From Myotis daubentonii (Eukaryota; Chordata; Mammalia; Chiroptera; Vespertilionidae), in the NCBI RefSeq assembly GCF_963259705.1, contig NC_081841.1:28447244-28511243 (forward strand): DNA of 64,000 bases, read 5' to 3'. Shown here piece after piece: positions 44,531-55,438 of this stretch. The notes under the pieces are model-generated. The model did not search any database and was not told where the DNA came from. It saw only the letters and a list, made by a program, of their open reading frames with translations. Numbering within the stretch: the first letter of the stretch is position 1; each line of letters begins with the position of its first letter. Both the position numbers and the translations under genes were made by a program.

Positions 44531-44666
44531 TCAATGAGGAGAGAGAATCATTGACCAGGCACTGGGACCAAGCCCACAACCCAGGCATGTGCCCTGACTG
44601 GGAATTGAACCATGATCTCCTGGTTCATAGGACAATGCTCAACCACTGAGCCACGCTGGCTGGGCT
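44457..44666 (-). mobile_element. Ves-type SINE with (GA) tract
   Basis: Read on the minus strand: gcccagccagcgtggctcag head, atgaaccaggagatcatggt, and a (TC)n expansion (plus strand GA-rich at 44491-44529) before an attttatttt-type tail. It was inserted near an ATTT-rich stretch (44667-44695). Confidence 0.9.
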
Positions 44667-45186
44667 TATTTACTTATTTATTTATTTTTATTTTAAGTAT
44701 GTGTTCTGCCAGACAAAGAGCAAGCATGGTTCTTAATTGCAATAACAGAACTCCCCTCTTCCTAGTTTAAGCAGAAAATAAATTTATTTTGAAAGCATAT
44801 TGAGTATCTTCTAGAAGAGGAACGCCAGATTGTTGGGCACAGAGGCAGCCAGCTAGGAATAACACCCAAACCCTTTTTGGAACTGATCCAGTGAAGACCC
44901 AATGCTACCACCTCTGGGCACTTGATACCCCAATCTGTGCCTTTGCCACCCTTGAAAGCTGGAGCCCTCCTTGATCACAGTGTCCAAAGATGGGTTCCTC
45001 CACTGCTGCCCTGGGTAACACACTCCTGTGCGACTGTCTGCTTTGTTAGAGCCTCAGCCACATGCCTGCACTCTAACTGTGAAGGAGGCTGGAAAGTGCA
45101 TTTGGCCTTGGGAGAAGTGGCACTCAGTAATCATGATAGTTGTCAACCACAATATAGCGAGATGGTACTGGGGAGATGGCTCATAC
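44667..45186. other. Intergenic, unassigned
   Basis: A TTTA-rich stretch is followed by GC-moderate sequence with overlapping open frames (44922-45269) that have no recognisable protein content. No signature of a known element was found. Confidence 0.4.
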
Positions 45187-45640
45187 TGTTCCCGGGAAAT
45201 CCCCGGGCGGGCTCAGGGTTGGCAGGGTTGAAACATACAAGGTGTTTATTGAGAAGGCCAGCCAACTAAGAAGACAGGGTGCTTACGAGCATTCAAATCC
45301 TGTCTCATAGCAGGGTGCAGGGGACAGGATTATAAAGGGGAAGGGCTAGGATGAGGCTGGGAATGGAATGCAGCTATGCGCAGTCCTGGAGGTCCACAGA
45401 TGTCTGCTGTTATCTTTAATCCTCAGGTGAAGAAATGATGTTGATGAGATGATGTTTTGGCTCCTGGTGGGTCGGTCTGACCATGCCTATTGGTTCTGCT
45501 TGCTGGATTCACAGCTGAATCACTTCCTTAATCACTTTGCACAGGCCTTGGAAAGGAAACTTAAGAAAAACTTAACCACGGATCTACATATAAGAAACCT
45601 AATCCCCTATTCACATAAGTATATGTGTTCTAAGATTTAA
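45187..45640 (-). mobile_element. Probable ERV LTR, incomplete evidence
   Basis: On the minus strand there is a TATA-like ccttccccttTATAATcc (plus strand near 45330) and, downstream, ctcAATAAAcacc (plus strand tgtttattgag near 45242), followed by text ending gggaaCA. This is the order expected for an LTR (U3, TATA, R with polyadenylation signal, U5, CA end). The 5' boundary and a target duplication could not be fixed. Confidence 0.4.
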
Positions 45641-45889
45641 AATAGTATGATTATTTTCAGATTAATTCAGGTGCTCTATCTATCAGATTATAAGTCCCCC
45701 TATCAATACTTGGTGGTAGGAAAGGATTCATTGCCTCTGGCTCTGTTTTCACTTCCGGTCAGACTCTGCAGTCACCCCTGGTCTCTTGAGAAGTCCCATG
45801 AAGTCCGTACCCTTACTCGCACCAGCAATATATGACAGTGCACCTTCCCTCAAATACTTAAATATATCTCTAGACAGATATCTGTTGAC

Positions 45890-47560
45890 TTTCTACCAAG
45901 AGTCATGATACAATTAGGTTGTTTCCCCCCTCCCCCCACATCCTCCCCCTCATCTTCCTCCCAAACTCAACTTATTCATGATGATGATATAATTTTTCAT
46001 ATCATATTCTTTAGACTTTGAAATGTACTTATAGCTCTATTACATGACTTATCAGCTTCAATAATCTTTCTATCCTCTGCTCTACCAGATGAGAAAATCA
46101 GCATATTGATGTTACTACCCACCATCTGTCCTCTTCCCCTCCAAACTTTTGCTATATTATTTCTACATCATTAGAGTTTATAACATGTAATTTTGTTCTG
46201 TGACTGTAATCTCCACAATCATTTTGGTTTTAGTCCTACAGTTTTAATGAAGTTGACACGTAGGACTAGTATGTACTCTATTTATCTCTTTGCTTTTCAA
46301 AATGTGGCTTCAGGAAGGGCTTGGGGGATATTCCATGAATTTTTGCAAGCACAAAAAATACTTTCATTACATTTTCTTGACTATTTGGCTGGGTACAATT
46401 CTTGGATCACACACTTTATTTCCTGTTGCTCCAGTGTCTTCTAATGTTGACCATTGCTGTGGGAAGTAACATTCTGACTTAAACTTTTTGTCCCAATGCA
46501 CAACAGGTGTTTTGGGTTGTTTTTTTTTTTTTTCCTTTCAATTCCATTAACTTTACTGAAACATGATATAGGGTTGAATGTTTTGTATCAGTTTTTCCTG
46601 GAATTCAGTGTGCCCTCTCAGTTTGTAGAGTTATGACTTATATTTCTGAAAAGTTACTTTGAAGTGTATCTTTAACTTTTTTCCTATTTTGTTATTTTTT
46701 GCCTCTTCTTCAGGATACTGCAGGTTGTTCAGGTTATTGCATATGATAAGGCTTTTTTTATCTGTCTGTCTAGCTACTATTTTTTTCTAATTCTTTTTTT
46801 CCCTACTTCATTGCATTGAACTCTTTTTCTATTTCTGACATTCTTGTTTCTTTCCATGTTTTTAGCAGAACCTGGTTGCTGCCAGTGAAATGTATGTTTC
46901 CTGGGCTCTGCAAATCATCTTTCATTTCCTATTGTCTTACAGTATCTTCCCCAAGCTCTTGTATATTTGATATGAGTTCTTGCTTTATAGATACGGTAGC
47001 TTTGTTTAGGTCTTTTTTTAAGTTTATGGCAATATGTATAGCCCAAATTTTTATCTGCTCTATGGACACATTTTTTTTCCCTTGAAAGTATTTTTTGTCT
47101 TCCATTTTATCTTTTTTCTCTTCTTTTATTTTCTTGTCATAGCTTTGCAGAGATGATATCAGTTTTTTTTCTGGATCTGCTACTGGCAGGAGGTTTGTGT
47201 GGGAGAGATGCCATGTCCATGCCCTAGGCCAGCAGGTTTCTCACTGTTCCTAGATAGACATATAGTTCCTTATGACACAGATTGTGTGTTTGAGTGGATT
47301 ATTTTGTCTTCCATTATCCCTAGTTACCAGAGATCAATAGCTTTAGGGCTACTCACATTGTGTTTCTGTTCTCTGGCCCTGCCTCAATAACAGGCTGCTT
47401 CCTGCAAATATGGGGTCGCTGTAAGATTTCTCTTCTAGCTATAACGTCTCTGCTTCTCTTTAATGCCAAACTGGGTCCGGAGAAACTCCTGCTGCCAGTC
47501 TATGGACCTGTCCCTATTTATTCATAGAAATGATGGGTCCACCTTCCCGGGGTGTGACAC
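45890..47560 (-). mobile_element. Old, decayed HAL1/L1-type element
   Basis: On the plus strand, ctatttggctgggtacaatt followed by cttggatcacacactttatt is the reverse of the ORF1 C-terminal coding region of HAL1/L1 elements (compare gctttgctggataaagtaat in the young HAL1 at 50.9 kb). A T-rich interior and a 5'UTR-like end (ggggtcgctgtaagatttct, ccgggg) follow. No frame is intact. The limits are approximate. Confidence 0.55.
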
Positions 47561-48189
47561 CTACTTTAATCTGTTGACTTTTTCTGAGGCCAAGGATTTA
47601 GAATTTGCATAAATCTTACATTACAATAGAAAGAATTGTTAATTGTGTTTGGGATGAATATAAATTCTGGCTGGCTTTGAAACGAGTAGTAGAAACAACA
47701 GCAAGTTGAGAAATGGGGATTGAAGCTACAGTGCCTGAGGCATCTGGCATGATTCATATCTCACTCTCAGATAAGACATCTTCCCATTAGAATATCGAGG
47801 GGGATAATAGGTAAAACTGAACTTAGAAAGTGTCTGGCTTGTAGAAGCTGTTCAAAAATTCCAGTTATTCTCTCTACAACCATAATGACACTGAAAAAAA
47901 AAAAAAAAAAAAAAAAAGGTGGGAAATCAGCCGTATACAAATATACTGTTTTGGTAATACAAATCTAATAGTTTTATGAACATAAATGTGTCCCTCCTGC
48001 TCTAGTTCCTCCTATTGGGCATCTTGGAAGCCCATTCATCACTACGCAGAATCAGAAAGAAGGATTCAAAATCAGAAGCTATTTCTCTCACTTATATCAC
48101 TTAACAGTAACAGCTGGTTCCTATCATTCTTTAAGTGATTCTTATAATTAAATTATTGCCTTGTGTCTTTTTCTGATTCTCCTTTTATG
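47561..48189. other. Intergenic, unassigned, with A25 run
   Basis: The interval holds a pure A run at about 47894-47918 that has no recognisable SINE or LINE next to it. Otherwise nothing was identified. Confidence 0.45.
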
Positions 48190-48195
48190 GCAGGT

Positions 48196-48653
48196 TGTGC
48201 CGCACTCAGCCTGGCCAGGGGTGAACCTGGGGGGTAGGGGCGGCGAGCGGTGAAGGATTAAAGAAGACAGACAAGAGAATAAAGCTGGGGCTAGGTGGGA
48301 TACTGCCATCTGAGGCCAAGTCTTTATTTTATAGCCAGATTCCACGAGGCAAGAAAGGGCGTGGTCAAGATGTTTACAATGTTCTCAAGGGCTTCCAATC
48401 TACTTAATTACATGCATCTGAACTCTATCAAGCTTTGTTTTGGCAGCACTTGCTGCACCTCCCGCAGCCTATGTCACTTAGCCACCTGGAACCACAGGTT
48501 CGGATTATAAGGTCAAGCTTACAACCATAGCCTTTGGCTATAATTGTGCTGGGAGGGCTTTGCCCTCCAAGCTGGGACTTGCATGTGGCTTTGCCACGAG
48601 AGGACCATGCCCTCTCATTAGTCTGAGGCTCGAACCTGTAGCTGCTCTCCACA
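48196..48653 (-). mobile_element. Solo class II ERV LTR with 6-bp target duplication
   Basis: Read on the minus strand the LTR starts TGTGGAGAGCAGCTACAGG and ends GTGCGGCACA (TG...CA). It has a TATA-like ctggctataaaataaagac and a polyadenylation-type ccagctttattctcttgtct region. The direct repeat gcaggt at 48190-48195 and 48654-48659 is perfect. A 6-bp duplication is typical of class II (betaretrovirus-like) ERVs. No internal viral region is attached, so it is a solo LTR from recombination. It has no coding capacity. Confidence 0.88.
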
Positions 48654-48817
48654 GCAGGTCAGTTTTGTGTGTGTGTGTGGGGGGGGGGGGCGGAGGGTAG
48701 TTGGGACAAGGGAGGGGGAAGGGGTCTTCACTCTGTAGTGTTAGTCTTATACAGCAGGACTGGCAGACAGCTTTCTTACCTGGAGCTTTGCGGGTCTGGC
48801 ACTTAAGAGTGGAAGGA

Positions 48818-49033
48818 GCCAAAACCAGTTTGGCTCAGTGGATAGAGCGTCGGACTGCGGACTGAAAGGCCCCAGGTTCGATTCCGGTCAAGGGCATGTA
48901 CCTGGGTTGCAGGCATATCCCCAGGAGATGTGCAGGAGGCAGTTGATCGATGTTTCTCTCTCATCGATGTTTCTAACTCTCTATCTCTCTCCCTTCCTCT
49001 CTGTAAAATCAATAAAATATATTAAAAAAAAAA
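48818..49033 (+). mobile_element. Ves-type SINE with 13-bp target duplication
   Basis: Head gccaaaaccagtttggctca, B-box caggttcgattccggtcaag, body ggagatgtgcaggaggcagt, tcatcgatgtttctaactct, and an aaaatcaataaaatatatta tail. The direct repeat aagagtggaagga lies at 48805-48817 and 49034-49046. Confidence 0.95.
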
Positions 49034-49342
49034 AAGAGTGGAAGGAAATCTGAGTCAGCAAAGAGGCTCTACGTGTGGGATGGGTATAGGAAAACAGATT
49101 TTAAACTAGGAGATCACAGAAGGAGAAGTTAGGGGCAGGTTGCACACTGGGGTGGTCTAGGACAGAAGTCTAGCTGGCCTGTGTATTCTCCCTTCATCAT
49201 GATGACACCGTGTCTGGAGCTAGTAAAATGTAGGGATAGAGCATATAATCTTCAATCTACCTGTCTGCACTGCCTGTATGTTCACCCCTAGTGGGAACTC
49301 TGATAGGTAAGCTGTTGTAACTTCTTTAAACCCCTTAAATTA

Positions 49343-49555
49343 CAGCGGTTCTCAACTTGTGGGTCGAAACCCCTTTGGAGGTCGAACGACCCTTTCACAG
49401 GGGTCGCCTAAGACCATCCTGCATATCAGATATTTACATTACGATTCATAACAGTAGCAAAATTGCAGTTATGAAGTAGCAACGAAAATAATTTTATGGT
49501 TGGGGTCACAACATGAGGAACTGTGTTTAAAGGGCCAGAAGGTTGAGAACCACTG
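49343..49555 (+). mobile_element. SPIN-like hAT element, second copy
   Basis: Termini CAGCGGTTCTCAACTTGTGG and aggttgagaaccactg. Internal words ggtcgaacgaccctttcaca, ggggtcgcctaagaccatcc, cagatatttacattacgatt and gaagtagcaacgaaaataat match the SPIN non-autonomous consensus. Near-repeats ccttaaat and ccttaaaa on the two sides approximate an 8-bp duplication. It is the same family as 38029-38240. Confidence 0.92.
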
Positions 49556-50405
49556 CCTTAAAACATCCAGTAAAGTAACTTAAAGAGAGTAGGTGCTCTA
49601 GATTAATTTGTTAAACTAATTTAAACAGTACTTGTTACTCGAGATAAATACAAGGAAGATATGGTTATAAAATAAGACTGATCCACAAGATAAAGACCAA
49701 AATTCAGTGCTGTCCAGGTGGACAAAATATAGCTTTGCTGGTGAATGGAATTCCTAAATAAATGCATAATACATATTTTCAGAGGAGTTTTTCATAGAAT
49801 AACCACACCTTGAGTTTTAATTCATTTTAATTTGGGGGGGACAATGATAAATTTTATCAATGGTTTCTATAATTTCAGACTTAAAAATTGATGGATGAGT
49901 TGCAAATGTATGAAAAATGGTTTGGGAAAACAACTTTTATTCAATAAGTTGTTTGTTTTGGTAGATCAAAAAGCACATATTTTTTTAAGGCAATGTTTAT
50001 TTTATGTTTTGAGTGGCAGCAAAAATAATTGCATGTTTGAAATCTTTGAAATATGTTTTAATGCTTTTTAAATGACTTAAGAGCAAATGTGCCAAACTTA
50101 CCACTGCTTAAGCGATTTTGTGGTTGGAAGTTAGCTTCACTTGCTAAGCCTTTGGAACTGTTTAATATGCTGTTTGATTATATCTTTTAAACTGAAGTCA
50201 GTGTCTGCACCCGGTGGGGTGTTTAGAACATTTAACACACCTACAGCAAGTTTTTGTAAAGAAGAGATATTGTAATTCTGTAAATGCTTGATTTGAACTC
50301 TAAAAAATGGATTTAAACATTTTTAATATAATAAAAATTATGCAAACATGGTCTTATAAGAGGATTTTATTGGTAAACTTAACTTATATGCCTGGTATAT
50401 ATGCT
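49556..50405. other. Intergenic, nothing recognised
   Basis: This is AT-rich DNA between the hAT and the HAL1. No mobile element or exon could be identified. Confidence 0.45.
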
Positions 50406-50418
50406 GAGAATTCATTTT

Positions 50419-52346
50419 TTTTTCCTTTTTTTTTTAATTAAATCTTTATTGTTCAGATTATTACATTTGTTCCTCTTTTTTTCCCCCCCATAACTCCCCT
50501 CCTCCCAGTTCCCGCCCCACCCTCCGCCCTCACTCCCCACCCACTGTCCTCATCCATAGGTGCACGATTTTTGTCCAGTCTCTTCCCACATCTCCCACCC
50601 CCCTTCCCCCCCCAAGAATAGTCAGTCCATTCCCTTTCTATGTCCCTGATTCTATTATAATCAACAGTTCATTCTGTTCATCAGATTATTTATTCACTTG
50701 ATTCTTAGATTCACTTGTTGATAGATGCATATTTGTTGTTCATAATTTGTATCTTTACCTTTTTCTTCCTCTTCCTCTTCTTAAAGGATACCTTTCAGCA
50801 TTTCATATAATCCTGGTTTGGTGGTGATGAACTCCTTTAGCTTTTCCTTATCTGTGAAGCTCTTTATCTGACCTTCAATTCTGAATGATAGCTTTGCTGG
50901 ATAAAGTAATCTTGGTTGTAGGTTCTTGGTATTCATCACTTTGAATATTTTTTGCCACTCCCTTCTGGCCTGCAAAGTTTCTGTTGAGAAATCAGCTGAC
51001 AGTCGTATGGGTATTCCCTTGTAGGTAACTGAGTTTCTTTCTCTTGCTGTTTTTAAGATTCTCTCTTTATCTTTTGCTCTTGGCATTTTAATGATGATGT
51101 GTCTTGGTGTGGTCCTCTTTGGATTCCTTTTGTTTGGGGTTCTCCGCGCTTCTTGGACCTGTAAGTCCATTTCTTTCACCAGGTGGGGGAAGTTTTCTGT
51201 CATTATTTCTTCAAATAGGTTTTCAATATCTTGCTCTCTCTCATCTTCTGGCACCCCTATAATTCTGATGTTGGTAAGCTTGAAGCTGTCCCAGAGGCTC
51301 CTTACACTATCCTCGCATTTTTGGATTCTTTTTTCATTTTGCTTTTCCGGTTGGATGTTTTTTGCTTCCTCGCATTTCAAATCATTGACTTGATTCTTGT
51401 GCTCCTCTGGTCTGCTGTCGGGAGTCTGTATAATATTCGTTATTTCAGTCCGTGTATGCTTAATTTCTAGTTGGTTCCCCAATATAAGATCGAGGGTCTT
51501 ATTAGTTTTCTTGTAGATCTCATTAAGTTTATCGGCAGCTTCTAAACAGTTCTTGAGAGACCTTAAAAGTGTGGTTCTGAACTCTGTATCTTCCATTGAC
51601 AATTTTGTCCTGTTTCTTTGTCTCCGCATTTTGTTATGCTTCCTTGGTGCACCCCCTAGTGGTCTTTGTTCGCAGTCTTATAGTTAAATCTTGATTGTTG
51701 TAGCTAATTCCAGGGAGGGTTTGACCTCCAGGCCAAGTGGCTATGAGAATCAGCTGTGTCAGCAGTGAGAGAACTTCTGTCCTCTAGGGAGGTGCTAATC
51801 TAGCCTTTGCCTGAGGCTATCTGGCAAATGCCTCTGTGCAGGACTTGGGCGGGGTGAGTCGCACAGGATCAACAGGGTGGGCCGGAGAGAGCAGTTATGG
51901 CGGCTCTCAGTCCTGTCCCCAGGGGCTCTGCCTCTCTGAGTCCCAGCACCCACTGCAAAGCTCAGAGAGAAAGCTGTACTCGCTCTGACCGAAGCCAGAC
52001 AGTCCCGCTTCTCCCGTTTGAGTCTGAGTCCCTAAAGACTCGCCTGTATCTGGAGCTCAGAGTCTGCGACTCCCTCCTGATTGAAAACGCCAACCGCACC
52101 CTCCGCCGGCAGCCCGCTCTGCGCACTACGCACCTCAGAACTTGACCTCAGCACCGCGCCTCCTCTGAGTGTCCGTGTGCGTTTCTCTTTCCTCCTAGTT
52201 GTAGGACTTCCACTCAGCCAGCGTTCCTGCGGTTCTGGGTGATGTCCCTTCCGTTTTTTGGTTTCACTTTTGAAGTAGTTGTTCAAAGCAGCAAACTCCG
52301 GCGTTAACCTATGCCGCCATCTTGGTTCTCCGATTTATTGAATTTC
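50419..52346 (-). mobile_element. Full-length HAL1 (half-LINE) retrotransposon
   Basis: On the minus strand the order is: 5' end gagaaccaagatggcggcat, a ~0.7 kb GC-richer 5'UTR, one open reading frame (ORF1, 50781-51629), and a short 3'UTR with a G-rich stretch and a tail around gaacaataaagatttaatta then poly(A) (plus strand T-run at 50419-50436). There is no ORF2, which is the defining feature of HAL1 elements. The direct repeat gagaattcatttt (13 bp) at 50406-50418 and 52347-52359 is perfect. The total of about 1.93 kb is full length. An intact frame and a perfect duplication suggest a fairly recent insertion. Confidence 0.93.
50781..51629 (-). CDS. HAL1 ORF1 protein, 282 aa, intact frame
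   Basis: This is the ORF1p-type RNA-binding protein of an L1-derived half-LINE. ORF1p proteins form trimers by a coiled coil and coat retrotransposon RNA. The N-terminal ~110 residues are rich in K, E and L (coiled-coil like). From about residue 121, IRIIGVPEDEREQDIENLFE starts the RNA-recognition-motif domain. The C-terminal domain follows, with TPRHIIIKMPRAKDKERIL and later IPIRLSADFSTETLQARREW, up to PGLYEMLKGIL at the stop. The family's human L1 protein is about 338 residues, so this is shorter at the N-terminus. The start is the first ATG, and a second Met is at codon 12. There are no internal stops. Activity would depend on an L1 ORF2 supplied in trans. The identity is clear; present expression is unknown. 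Confidence 0.9.
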   Translation of the reverse strand: MRRQRNRTKLSMEDTEFRTTLLRSLKNCLEAADKLNEIYKKTNKTLDLILGNQLEIKHTRTEITNIIQTPDSRPEEHKNQVNDLKCEEAKNIQPEKQNEKRIQKCEDSVRSLWDSFKLTNIRIIGVPEDEREQDIENLFEEIMTENFPHLVKEMDLQVQEARRTPNKRNPKRTTPRHIIIKMPRAKDKERILKTARERNSVTYKGIPIRLSADFSTETLQARREWQKIFKVMNTKNLQPRLLYPAKLSFRIEGQIKSFTDKEKLKEFITTKPGLYEMLKGIL

Positions 52347-52371
52347 GAGAATTCATTTTCAAAAAAGACTA

Positions 52372-52603
52372 TCTTGCCCTGACCCGTTTGGCCCAGTGGC
52401 TAGAGCGTCAGCCCGTGGACTTCAGGGTCCCAGGTTCGATTCCGGTCAAGAGCATGTACCTGGGTTGCGGGCACATCCCCAGTAGGGAGTGTGCAGGAGG
52501 CAGCTGATCGATGTTTATTTCTCATTGATGTTTCTAACTCTCTATCCCTCTCCCTTCCTCTCTAAAAAATCAATAAAATATATTTAAAAATAGAAAAGAA
52601 AAG
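52372..52603 (+). mobile_element. Ves-type SINE, left member of an inverted pair
   Basis: Head tgccctgacccgtttggccc, B-box ggttcgattccggtcaagag, body gtgtgcaggaggcagctgat, gatgtttctaactctctatc, tail atcaataaaatatatttaa. It starts 12 bp right of the HAL1 target duplication. The copy at 52614-52835 is in the opposite orientation. Confidence 0.95.
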
Positions 52604-52613
52604 GAGATAGTCT

Positions 52614-52835
52614 TTTTTAAATATATATTTTATTGATTTTTTACAGAGAGGAAGGGAGAGGGATAGAGAGTTAGAAATATCGATGAGAGAGAAACATTGA
52701 TCAGTTGCCTGCTGAACACTCCCTACTGGGGATGTGCCCGCAACCAAGGTACATGCCCTTGACCGGAATTGAACCTGGGACCCTTCAGTCAGCAGGCTGA
52801 TGCTCTAGCTACTGAGCCAAACCAGTTAGGGCATC
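52614..52835 (-). mobile_element. Ves-type SINE, right member of an inverted pair
   Basis: Read on the minus strand: gccctaactggtttggctca, gttcaattccggtcaagggc, ggttgcgggcacatccccag and an aaaaaatcaataaaatatat tail. It is tail to tail with the copy at 52372. The sequence aaaaaagactatct left of the pair (near 52361-52374) is mirrored by agatagtctttttt between the two (near 52604-52617). Confidence 0.95.
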
Positions 52836-53049
52836 TATCTTCTTTTCTAACTTAATAATATTTTCAATTTAATGAGACAATGTATTTAAAATGATTTAGA
52901 TAAGTCTATAAAGTTCAGATTCAAGATTACTCCCCAGTATTTCTTATTAAATGTATATTTTAAGTTACTGGGAATTCATGGAATTATAGAGTTTTTTGTA
53001 CACATATTTACTGGTACTACCTAGTAATTCACAGTTTCCTGTACACTCA

Positions 53050-53265
53050 GTATATGGCAGGCACTGTTCTAAGTGCTTTATATGTATGAACTAGTTAACC
53101 CACACAGCATACCTATGAGCTAGACATGATCATTATCATTTTACAGATGAGTTGATGGAAGCAGAGACCCACAAAGGGATTTAAGGTCACACATACAGCT
53201 GACATTAGAGGCTGGTTAGTTACTCTTGGCTCCAGCATCTGTACTTTTAACCACTGTGACAGACT
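53050..53265 (+). repeat. MIR-type SINE
   Basis: The words ggcaggcactgttctaagtg, ctttatatgtatgaactagt, attatcattttacagatgag, gaagcagagacccacaaagg and aaggtcacacatacagctga form the complete MIR layout. Confidence 0.85.
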
Positions 53266-55195
53266 ACTATGTGCCAGGCACTTTGGTAAAATGCAGCCTT
53301 TGTGCCATAATTCCAAGAAAAGGAAACACATCGGCTTTTAGGGGGTAAAAACAGGTCCCCAGAGGTCATTTAGCCATCCTGCCCATGGTCATGCTCTCCA
53401 GCAGTCTGCAGGCTGCCACGGACAAGGGGGGAAATAGCAATGCTGTGGAATCTCTATAATGAGCTGTTCAGGGACTGAAACAGTGCCTCCTTATAGGTTA
53501 AATAGGGTATATTAGACTTTTATTATATTTACTGCTGCGTCTTAGGATCTGGGATTTGGTCATATTATTTCCAGATCCTTATATAATGAACTGTGTTACT
53601 GTAGGATTCTACAATTGTAGCTATAAATATAAAACACAAACGCACAAAGGCATCCACCCATGTATAAAATTACTAGGGAAATGGGATGGATAAAAAAATG
53701 AATTGTTAGATTTAGGGCATAATTACTGGGGGCTCTGGTCTGGTTAGATCTTGAGAGCAGTTTGGAAAGATTTCAGGGGCATCGTGAAAGTCAAGAACAG
53801 ATTTGTGTGGGTCAAATGATATAGACAGATTTCAGATGGTGCAATGACAAGGGTAAATTGTTTCATAGAAAAAGGGTGCCTGTGTGCTTAGTGCTTCTAA
53901 AATTTGTTGACAGAATAAATGTTGAGGCTAAAAATCTGAGAGCTGTATCAGAGATGCTGTCATAGATATTGTCACCCCAAGTTTCTGAAGGCAGAAATAT
54001 TGACTTACTTGTAGCCATTGTATCTTGCATGTAATAGTCAATATCACTTGTTGAATTTATTTATAGGTGCAAATATGTTATGTAAGCAAAGGAAAGAATA
54101 TGTCAGGAAGTTGAATAAAGCTGCATGCGATAGGCAATGTTTGAGGATGACTAGGAGTATTGTAGGTTAAAAATGTTGGCGCTTGTAACTCTCAGACTTG
54201 TCTGTACTGAACCTACAGCAATTCATCAATTACAGTTCAGATTTTCCTATCCCAGCACTGGTCCCCACAGTGGTTTCTGCTGGTGAGTCTTTGCTCTCCT
54301 AAGCCACGACTCTCTTCTCCCACTGCTGCAACCTTAGGGGTAGCGGTTTGTCCTGGCTCCTTCTCTGTCTTATGGACCCAAGAAGAGGTGTTGATTTTCC
54401 AGTCTCTTCAGCTTTTTACTCGTCAAGATGGAGTGGCCACTTCCAAATCTTCTTACATGTGGAACCAGAAGTGGAAAGTTTTGTGTGTGTGTGTGTGTGT
54501 TTTTAAAAAAAACCCAAGAATGAATGCTTTAAAATTTGTCTAAAATCTCCATTAGTAGATTTAAAAATATATGAAGAAACCTATAGAGGTCTGTAGTCTA
54601 TAACCAGTGTGTACCAATGTCAATTTCTTGGTTTTGATAATGTACTACAGTTAATGTAAGATGTCTCCACGCAGGACCTTGATGAGCAGTGCACTCTGTA
54701 TTATGTTTTGCAACCTATTAATCTGTAACTATTTATAATAAAGGTTTTTTTTTTAAAGTAAAATAATCTAGAAAAAAAATTTGTAACCCAAGAGGAATAA
54801 AAAAAAATCAAAGCTTAGGTACATAAAATGCCAATCAACAAAACATTATAGTAGAAAAGTGGACAAAAACTGAGTAGGCATTTTGTATAACATAGACACT
54901 AAAGTTACGAAAAGTTGTTCAAACTCAATTGTGGTCAAGAAACAACAAATAGAAGGCATTGATTTCTATTTATCAGCCTGGCAATGATTAACAATGGACA
55001 TAATAATACCAAATGTTGCCAAGTGTGTGGGTAATTAGGCACTCCATGTACTTCTAGTAGAAACGTAATTTGGCAAAATGTAGTAGAAAGCCAATTTGAT
55101 AACACACAAAGTCAACAAAAGTTGCAATTTCATATATAAGAACTTATGTTAGGAAATAAGGATGTGCACAAATATATCTCTAACAGTGTAAATCA
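53266..55195. other. Intergenic, mostly unassigned
   Basis: A short (TG)n lies at 54481-54500 and an A/T-rich patch at 54745-54800. The segment 53511-53530 (attagacttttattatattt) resembles a decayed Helitron end but lacks a partner. Around 54790-55190 the A-rich text with aactcaattgtggtcaag and aatttggcaaaatgtagtag may be an old L1 3' part; this is not secure. Confidence 0.4.
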
Positions 55196-55438
55196 GGCCT
55201 AGCCAGTTTTATTCAATGGATAGAGCGTTGGCCTGCAGACTGAAGGGTCCTGGGTTTGATTCCGGTCAAGGGCACATGCCTCCGTTGCAGGCTCCTCCCC
55301 AGCCTGGCCCCTGGTCGGGTGCGTGCAGGAGGCATCCAATTAATGTGTTTCTCTCACATTGATAATTCTGTCTTTCCCTCTCTCTTCCACCCCCTAAAAA
55401 TCAATGGAAAAATATCCCCAGATGAGGATTAAAAAAAA
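55196..55438 (+). mobile_element. Ves-type SINE variant
   Basis: Head ggcctagccagttttattca, B-box gggtttgattccggtcaagg, gcgtgcaggaggcatccaat, and a tail with aaaatatccccagatgagga ttaaaaaaaa. This belongs to the same tail variant as the copies at 20105 and 28380. Confidence 0.92.

Noticed and set aside
48838..48930. tRNA-like sequence with A- and B-box motifs (also in every Ves copy)
   Set aside because: It is the tRNA-derived head of a SINE followed by SINE body and A-rich tail. It does not fold into a complete tRNA and lacks a mature 3' half.
51091..51470. Plus-strand open frames of 79-100 codons
   Set aside because: They are antisense shadows of the HAL1 ORF1.
53505..53535. Decayed Helitron 5' end (attagacttttattatattt)
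   Set aside because: There is no matching CTAG hairpin end nearby. The similarity is short and may be chance.
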